Shown here: in pieces, positions 58,674 to 64,000 of the stretch
Layout: every line of letters begins with the position of its first letter
How positions within the stretch are numbered: the stretch's first letter is position 1
Assembly: GCA_003602285.1 (NCBI GenBank)
Contig: QZVU01000001.1
Coordinates: forward strand, 434,001 to 498,000
Source: Arthrobacter frigidicola
GTDB taxonomy: Bacteria > Actinomycetota > Actinomycetes > Actinomycetales > Micrococcaceae
Reading direction: 5' to 3'
DNA length: 64,000 bases
Program-made: the position numbers and the translations under genes
The notes under the pieces: model-generated
Databases searched by the model: none
Told to the model about the DNA's origin: nothing
What the model saw: the letters and a program-made list of their open reading frames with translations, nothing else

Positions 58674-60073
58674 GCGCGGACCGCACCGTCGACGTCGACG
58701 GAACAGCTACGGAAGCCGGCCGGGGAGTGGCCGGTGAAACTCAGAACCCCTCCGCCGGCGGTGCCCCCGCACCATCCCGTCCCCGCCGCTTCCACCCCGC
58801 CTGGATCGTCGCGGGGGTGGCCTTCCTTGCACTGGTGGGCGCCGCCGGCTTCCGAGCGGCACCAGGGGTGCTGATGGTGCCGCTGCAGGAGGAATTCGGC
58901 TGGTCCACCACCGTCTTATCGGCAGCCGTCAGCATCAACCTCGTCCTCTTTGGACTCACGGCACCGTTCGCAGCTGCCCTGATGGAGCGGTTCGGAATTC
59001 GCGCAGTCACGGCGATCGCGCTGGTGTTGATCGGTGCGGGAAGTGCGCTCACCGTGCTGGTGAACCAGGCCTGGCAGATCCTGCTGACCTGGGGCCTGCT
59101 GATCGGGCTGGGTACCGGGTCCATGGCGCTGGTCTTCGCCGCGACCATCGCCAACACCTGGTTCGTCAAGAGCCGGGGGCTGGTGATCGGCATCCTCACG
59201 GCGGGCAGTGCTGCCGGCCAGCTGGTGTTCCTGCCGTTCATCGCCCTGCTCGCCCAGGATCCGGGCTGGCGGCAGGCGTCCCTGCTGATCGCAGCGGGCG
59301 CCTTGGCTGTGGTGCCGCTGGTGTTGAAGTTCCTCAAGAACTCCCCGGCCGACGCCGGGGTGCTGCCGTACGGCGAAACCGCACCCGCCGACGGAACGCT
59401 GCCGGACACCGCGGCGCCGGAGACCGGTCCCCGGAGGAACGCCGCGGTCCGCGCTCTGCAGGTCCTTCGGAGGGCCAGCCGCGTCCGGACGTTCTGGGCC
59501 CTGGTGGCCGGGTTCGCGATCTGCGGCGCCACCACCAACGGCCTGATCGGCACCCATTTCATTCCCTCGGCACACGATCATGGCATGCCCGAAACCACCG
59601 CCGCCGGCCTGCTCGCCGTGGTTGGCATCTTCGACATCGTGGGCACCATTGCCTCCGGCTGGCTGACGGACCGGTTCAACCCGAGGATCCTGCTCGCCGT
59701 CTACTACCAGTTCCGCGGCATCGGCCTGCTGGCGCTTCCGCTGCTTCTGGGCGCCGAAGTCCAGCCCAGCATGATCGTCTTCGTGGTGATTTACGGTCTC
59801 GACTGGGTGGCCACGGTGCCCCCGACGGCGGCCATCTGCAGGGAAACCTTCGGCGCGGACGGCAGCGTGGTGTTCGGCTGGGTGTTCGCGGCCCATCAGC
59901 TCGGAGCGGCCGCGGCGGCACTGGGCGCCGGTGCCATCAGGGATGCCACCGGCCAGTACACCTACGCCTGGTTCGGGGCAGCAGCCATGTGCACCATCGC
60001 AGCAGTCATCAGCGCCACCATCCGTAAGCAGCGCAACATCGGGCAGCAGGCGACCGAGGGCGCAGCCGCCTAG
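58670..60073 (+). CDS. MFS transporter
   Basis: 467 aa with 12 predicted TM helices after a soluble N-terminus of about 45 residues. GFRAAPGVLMVPLQEEFGWSTTVLSAAVSINLVLFGLTAPFAAALMERFGIR resembles the monocarboxylate/oxalate-formate-type MFS branch. The central loop is around 225-255, with VGIFDIVGTIASGWLTDRFNPR in the second half. Coupled to the HxlR regulator by ATGA overlap. The exported or imported substrate is not known; drug efflux is the usual guess for such a pair. Confidence 0.87.
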   Translation: MSADRTVDVDGTATEAGRGVAGETQNPSAGGAPAPSRPRRFHPAWIVAGVAFLALVGAAGFRAAPGVLMVPLQEEFGWSTTVLSAAVSINLVLFGLTAPFAAALMERFGIRAVTAIALVLIGAGSALTVLVNQAWQILLTWGLLIGLGTGSMALVFAATIANTWFVKSRGLVIGILTAGSAAGQLVFLPFIALLAQDPGWRQASLLIAAGALAVVPLVLKFLKNSPADAGVLPYGETAPADGTLPDTAAPETGPRRNAAVRALQVLRRASRVRTFWALVAGFAICGATTNGLIGTHFIPSAHDHGMPETTAAGLLAVVGIFDIVGTIASGWLTDRFNPRILLAVYYQFRGIGLLALPLLLGAEVQPSMIVFVVIYGLDWVATVPPTAAICRETFGADGSVVFGWVFAAHQLGAAAAALGAGAIRDATGQYTYAWFGAAAMCTIAAVISATIRKQRNIGQQATEGAAA

Positions 60074-60322
60074 CCCGCGGGCCGTTCAACGGGCCAGACG
60101 ACCCTCATCGCCACCGCCGAAGACCATTCCAGACTCACCTGCGGAATCGGTGAGCCGGTGAAGGCGTGCCGCGGCGTGCGCCGAGCCGGCATGAGAACAG
60201 CACCTTCGGGAGCCGGCGGGAATTGAGCGGGCCCACCTCCGGCCCGAACCTCTACCATCAGGGAGGAAGGTGCCGCGTGTGGTCTGTCGAGACCGAGGAC
60301 GACGGGAGAGCAGGGAGGCCGT
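60074..60322. other. Intergenic region with weak minus-strand frame
   Basis: 249 bp. A GGGCCGTT/AACGGGCC inverted repeat at about 60077-60093 may end the MFS transcript. A minus-strand frame of 62 codons (60070-60258) has coding-like composition near its end (HAFTGSPIPQVSLEWSSA) but no ribosome site, so I do not call it. Confidence 0.4.
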
Positions 60323-61123
60323 ATGCCAGAGGGTGACAGTGTCTTCCGGCTCGCGGCGCGGTTAAGGAAATCGCTCGACGGCCGCACGCTGAAGCGCGGG
60401 GAGCTCCGTGTCCCCGCACACGCCACGGATAGTCTGGACGGCGCGCAGGTGAAAGAGCATGTGACGCACGGCAAGCACCTACTGACCCGGTTCAAAGGCG
60501 GCCTCACGCTGCACACCCACTTGCGGATGCAGGGGTCGTGGACCGTCACCGCGCCGGGCCGGAGGCTTCCCCGCACACTGCTTCCGGACGCGCGCGTGAT
60601 CCTCGAGGTCGACGGCGGTCCGACGGGGTACGGGATGAACCTGCCGGTCGTCGATCTCCTCCCGACGGGTGCGGAGGACGTCGTCGTCGGCCACCTTGGC
60701 CCTGACCCTTTGAGAAACGACTGGTCTGCGCAGGTAGCGGCCCGGCGGCTTCGCCAGGACCCGGAGCGACGCGTCGCTGCCGCCCTCCTCGACCAGCAAA
60801 ACATCGCCGGGTTCGGCAACCTCTGGGCGAACGAGCTCTGCTTCCTGCGCGGCGTCCACCCGGACACCCCGGTGGGCGACGTCGACGTCCCCGCCCTGGT
60901 CGCCCTCGGAGCACGCTGCCTCCGCTTCTCTGCCACGCAGGCCCACCAGGTCACCACCGGCAGTCTGCGACGGGGCGAGAAGCATTGGGTGGCCGGGCGG
61001 GCCGGCAGGCCGTGCCTGCGCTGCGGGACCACGATCCTCGTTCGGGCCGAAGTGGCGGGCGACCCGGGCCGCCGTCGCACCTGGTGGTGTCCGCGCTGCC
61101 AACCGCTTAGGTCCGTCAGCTGA
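60323..61123 (+). CDS. nei2: Formamidopyrimidine/endonuclease VIII-family DNA glycosylase (Nei2-type)
   Basis: 266 aa. The N-terminus MPEGDSVFRLAARL has the catalytic Pro2 and Glu3 (after Met removal). HGKHLLTRF carries the conserved Lys, LLDQQNIAGFGNLWANELCF is the helix-two-turn-helix, and CLRCGT...CPRCQ the C-terminal zinc finger. The enzyme removes oxidised pyrimidines and cuts at abasic sites. GGGAGG four bases before the ATG fixes the start. Convergent with the dehydrogenase gene, 23 bp away. Confidence 0.93.
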   Translation: MPEGDSVFRLAARLRKSLDGRTLKRGELRVPAHATDSLDGAQVKEHVTHGKHLLTRFKGGLTLHTHLRMQGSWTVTAPGRRLPRTLLPDARVILEVDGGPTGYGMNLPVVDLLPTGAEDVVVGHLGPDPLRNDWSAQVAARRLRQDPERRVAAALLDQQNIAGFGNLWANELCFLRGVHPDTPVGDVDVPALVALGARCLRFSATQAHQVTTGSLRRGEKHWVAGRAGRPCLRCGTTILVRAEVAGDPGRRRTWWCPRCQPLRSVS

Positions 61124-61146
61124 GGACCCAGTCGGGCCGGCGGGTC

Positions 61147-62379
61147 TCAACGCTCCTCGCGCCCCCACGGCGACCCGTAGCCGGCCGGTGCGTCGGCGGC
61201 CAGCAGTTCAAGGAAAGGCCGGGAGTCAAAGGCCTCCGGCCCGAGCACGCCCGTGCCCTGCCAGGTCCCGTTCGACAGCAGCTCCAGCGCGATCACCGGG
61301 TTCACCGCGGTCTGCCACACCACCGCCTGCGATCCGAACTCGGCCATCGACCACTCGTTGTCCACCACGTGATAGAGGTACACGGCCCGGCGCTCGCCGT
61401 CCCGGCCGACCCCCGTCACGTACACGCCGGCGCAGGTCTTGCCCGACATCCGATCGCCGAGGGTCGCCGGATCGGGCAGGGCCGCGGCCACGACGTCGCG
61501 CGGTGCCACCGGGACGCCCTTCACCATCAGCGGCTCGGTGGAATCAAGGCCCAGCTTGTGGAGGGTCTTGAGTACGCCGATGAACTCATCGCCCAGGCCG
61601 TACTTGAAGGTCACCCTGCGGGCCTTGGTCCAGCGCGGCATGAGGATGACCTCCTCGTGTTCGACGTGAACGCATTCCACCTCCCCGATGCCCTCGGGAA
61701 ACCGGAAGACCTCCGGTTCGCTGAATGGCTCGGTGGTGTACCAGCCGACCCCGCGCTCGAAGACCACCGGCGGGTTTAGGCACTCCTCGATGGTGGTCCA
61801 GATGGAGAAGGACGGAGCGAACGCCGGCTCGCCATCGGCCCCCGCGACGACGAGGTTGGCGCCGTCGCGCACTGCCAGCTCGTCGATCTCGTCGAACAGT
61901 TCGTCCTCCGCGTAGCGGGCGAAGACGTCCGAGAGCCCCGGCTCCACCCCCATCCCGACCAGGGCCAGCCGGCCGGCGTCCTCCCACTGCTGTGCGAGCG
62001 CGAACTGCTCGTCGCCGAGCATCACCCCGGTCTTCGCGTACGGCTCCTCCGGGTGCCGCTCGGACAGACTCATCGCCATGTCGAGGTAGGTGGCTCCCGC
62101 CGCGAAACAGCCGTTGAAAATCGGCATCACGAAGCGGGGATCCACGGCGTTGAGCACGTGGGTGATGTCATGCTCCCGCACGAGGGCGGCGACCGCCTCC
62201 GCCGATGACGCGTCCACCTGCGCGGCCACCAGGCGGCCGTCGTCGAGCGAATCCACCAGGGCCTGCGGCCGGGCGGGGTCGTAATCGGCCACCACCAGGA
62301 GGTCGAAGAACGCGCGCCGGACGGCGATCCGCACCGCGGCGGATCCCACGCCGCCGGCACCGACGATGAGGATGCGCAT
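61147..62379 (-). CDS. Saccharopine dehydrogenase-family protein
   Basis: 410 aa. N-terminal Rossmann motif MRILIVGAGGVGSAAVRIA, then HVLNAVDPRFVMPIFNGCFAAGATYLDMAMSL and GMGVEPGLSDVFARYAEDEL, as in the LYS9/lysine-6-dehydrogenase group. C-terminal DNEWSMAEFGSQAVVWQTAVNPVIALELLSNGTWQGTGVLGPEAFD is typical of actinobacterial members. The likely substrate is a basic or carboxylated amino acid; no specific reaction is assigned. Start moved to the ATG at 62379, which shares one base with the upstream permease stop (TGATG), so the pair is co-translated. Confidence 0.85.
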   Translation of the reverse strand: MRILIVGAGGVGSAAVRIAVRRAFFDLLVVADYDPARPQALVDSLDDGRLVAAQVDASSAEAVAALVREHDITHVLNAVDPRFVMPIFNGCFAAGATYLDMAMSLSERHPEEPYAKTGVMLGDEQFALAQQWEDAGRLALVGMGVEPGLSDVFARYAEDELFDEIDELAVRDGANLVVAGADGEPAFAPSFSIWTTIEECLNPPVVFERGVGWYTTEPFSEPEVFRFPEGIGEVECVHVEHEEVILMPRWTKARRVTFKYGLGDEFIGVLKTLHKLGLDSTEPLMVKGVPVAPRDVVAAALPDPATLGDRMSGKTCAGVYVTGVGRDGERRAVYLYHVVDNEWSMAEFGSQAVVWQTAVNPVIALELLSNGTWQGTGVLGPEAFDSRPFLELLAADAPAGYGSPWGREER

Positions 62380-63938
62380 CAGGCGAGGCCGCCGTCGACC
62401 GAGCGCCGGTAGGTGTCGGGGGAGTCGGGCACCAGGACGGGAGTATCGGCGTTCAGGCTCTCCCCGCGGAAGAACGGCTGGGATCCCTTCCGGGTCCGCC
62501 ACGCCAGCATGAACACCAGCCCCAGGGCGAGGGACCCGATGCCGACGACGAAGGTGCCGCCGATGCCAAAGAGCACGCTGTACCCGTAGTCGACGTCGGC
62601 CATGTCGATCGCCGACCGGATGAACGCGGCGCTCAGCATCAACGCTCCCAGCAGGGGGAGCAGGAACCGGAAGATGAAGTTGTGCCGGGAGGTGAAGAGG
62701 TCCCGGCGGAAGTACCAGACGCAGGCGTACCCGGTGATGGCGTAGTAGAAGGCGATGGCCAGGCCCAGGGAGAGGATGGAGTCGGCCAGGATATTCTCGC
62801 TGACGATCGTCATCACCACATAGAAGGCGATGGCGGCGATCCCCATGACGAGAGTGGAGAAGGAGGGGGTCCGGAAGCGGTCGTGCACCGTGCTGAACCG
62901 GCGGGGGAGCGCCTGGTAGACGGCCATCGAGAGGGTGCCGCGCGCGGTCGGGAGGATGGTGGTCTGGGTGGAGGAGACCGCCGAGACGAGCACCGCCACC
63001 ACCAGCAGCCAGGCGGCCGGGCCCAGCACGGCGTCCTTGAGGGCGAAGAACACATCCTCCGCGTTGACCTCGTTCCCCAGCCCGGTGCCTTCCTCGCCCA
63101 CCCCGGCGTACATCATCGCCGCCACGGTGACCCCGACGTAGGTGATGAGCAGCAGCACCGTGGTGAGCAGCGCGGCCTTGCCCGGGATGCGGCGGGCATC
63201 ACGGGTCTCCTCGTTCAGCGCAAGGCAGGTGTCCCAGCCCCAGTAGATGAACAGGGCCAGCAGGATGGCCTCGGTGAACCCTGCGACGCTGTCGAAGGCG
63301 AACGGGTTGAACCAGTCAAGCGATGGCGCCGTGGCGTTTTCGGCGGTGCCGTTGGCCACCCCGATGAGGGCGAACACCACGAACAGCGCCAGCGCCAGAT
63401 ACTGGACCGCCAGCAGGACGTTCTGCAGCTTCGCGCCGATCTCGACGCCGCGGTAGCTGACCAGGGTCATCAGCGCGATGAAGAAGACGCCGGTGGCCGT
63501 CACCAGGAAGGAGTTTTCGGCGAGTGACCCGTCGCCCACGAGCAGCCACAGGTAGAGTCCGGCGATCTGGGCCAGGTTGGCAAGAACGATGATGCCGGCG
63601 ACCGCCACCCCCCACCCCGCCATCCAGCCCACCCACGGGCCGAAGGCCTTGGTGGCCCAGGTGAAGGAGGTGCCGCAGTCGGGGACGTCGCGGTTGAGCT
63701 CCCGGTAGGCGAAGGCGATGAAGAGCATCGGGATGAATGCCAGGATAAAGGCGATCGGTGCCTGCGCTCCGACGGCAAGGACTACGAAGCCGAGCGACGC
63801 CGCCAGCGAGTAGGCCGGTGCGGTGGACGCCAGCCCGATCACCACCGACCCCCACACTCCCAGGGTCCCGGCCGCGAGTCCCTTCCCCTCACCCGACGGT
63901 GTGCCTTGGGCATCTTTTCCAGTCGCTGTGGAACTCAT
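62379..63938 (-). CDS. APC-family amino acid permease
   Basis: 519 aa, 12 TM segments. GVWGSVVIGLASTAPAYSLAASLGFVV at TM1, FAYRELNRDVPDCGTSFTWATKAFGPWVGWMAGWG at TM3, ILLALFIYWGWDTCLALNEETRDARRIPGKAALLTT in the middle and SAVSSTQTTILPTARGTLSMAVYQALPRRF later are features of the polyamine/cationic amino acid branch of the APC superfamily. Proton-coupled uptake is expected. Upstream region runs to the window end, so the promoter is not fully visible. It supplies the substrate for the coupled dehydrogenase, by inference. Confidence 0.9.
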   Translation of the reverse strand: MSSTATGKDAQGTPSGEGKGLAAGTLGVWGSVVIGLASTAPAYSLAASLGFVVLAVGAQAPIAFILAFIPMLFIAFAYRELNRDVPDCGTSFTWATKAFGPWVGWMAGWGVAVAGIIVLANLAQIAGLYLWLLVGDGSLAENSFLVTATGVFFIALMTLVSYRGVEIGAKLQNVLLAVQYLALALFVVFALIGVANGTAENATAPSLDWFNPFAFDSVAGFTEAILLALFIYWGWDTCLALNEETRDARRIPGKAALLTTVLLLITYVGVTVAAMMYAGVGEEGTGLGNEVNAEDVFFALKDAVLGPAAWLLVVAVLVSAVSSTQTTILPTARGTLSMAVYQALPRRFSTVHDRFRTPSFSTLVMGIAAIAFYVVMTIVSENILADSILSLGLAIAFYYAITGYACVWYFRRDLFTSRHNFIFRFLLPLLGALMLSAAFIRSAIDMADVDYGYSVLFGIGGTFVVGIGSLALGLVFMLAWRTRKGSQPFFRGESLNADTPVLVPDSPDTYRRSVDGGLA

Positions 63939-64000
63939 CGTGCGCCTCCGCTGTCCGGCCGGCCGACGTCATTGTCGACCGCAAACGATGTGACGCCCTT

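Noticed and set aside
60070-60258. 62-codon minus-strand frame between the MFS and glycosylase genes
   Set aside because: Composition is coding-like near its end, but there is no ribosome-binding site or recognisable homology, and it overlaps the end of the MFS gene.

Overview
The window is high-GC actinobacterial chromosome. The best fit is a member of the Micrococcaceae (Arthrobacter-like), inferred from the combination of a large NAD-specific glutamate dehydrogenase, a PdtaS-type sensor kinase, WhiB1, GTG-rich starts with 4-nt start/stop overlaps, and an actinobacterial tad locus without a secretin. I saw no rRNA, tRNA, CRISPR array or intact insertion sequence.

Layout. (1) 0-9.4 kb is a core-like segment: the 3' part of an NAD-glutamate dehydrogenase, pdtaS, a perfect-palindrome terminator, whiB1 with a CRP-like site in front of it, a small membrane protein, and a three-ATPase FtsK/SpoIIIE protein with FHA domain and the layout of type VII EssC/EccC. 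(2) 9.5-30.6 kb is a surface-polysaccharide locus. It holds all five enzyme types that turn UDP-GlcNAc into UDP-2,3-diacetamido-mannuronic acid (6-dehydrogenase, 3-dehydrogenase, aminotransferase, N-acetyltransferase, 2-epimerase), a galactofuranose module (Glf, GlfT2-like transferase), a Wzm/Wzt-type ABC exporter, several further glycosyltransferases, two large membrane proteins, a DUF2304 protein and a PglK-like ABC flippase. (3) 30.7-40.1 kb holds three large secreted proteins on the minus strand: a GH25 muramidase and a metzincin metalloprotease that share an apparently identical 1.62-kb FG-GAP/VCBS repeat module, and a 1,040-aa protein with four Ig-like repeats. (4) 40.4-45.1 kb is a compact tad pilus operon (TadA, TadB, TadC, Flp-type pilin, two TadE-like proteins, TadG-like protein).

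(5) 45.1-57.8 kb is an accessory mosaic. It contains a 75-bp degenerate piece of the tadA gene, a frameshifted gene and a truncated gene downstream of an AAA ATPase, a DUF4259-like protein, a frameshifted HNH endonuclease, a NucS-like nuclease with a possible PUA-like N-terminus (candidate type IV restriction enzyme), a zinc-ribbon protein, small membrane proteins, a headless gene fragment, a lipoprotein, a secreted HNH-type nuclease and another secreted GH25-like/FG-GAP protein. (6) 57.8-64 kb looks ordinary again: an HxlR-type regulator with an MFS transporter in one operon behind an imperfect dyad, a Nei2-type DNA glycosylase, and an APC permease coupled to a saccharopine-dehydrogenase-family enzyme.

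Where the longest open frame began upstream of the likely start, I moved the start using family alignment and ribosome-binding sites, and say so in each entry. All functions are read from sequence motifs without database searches.
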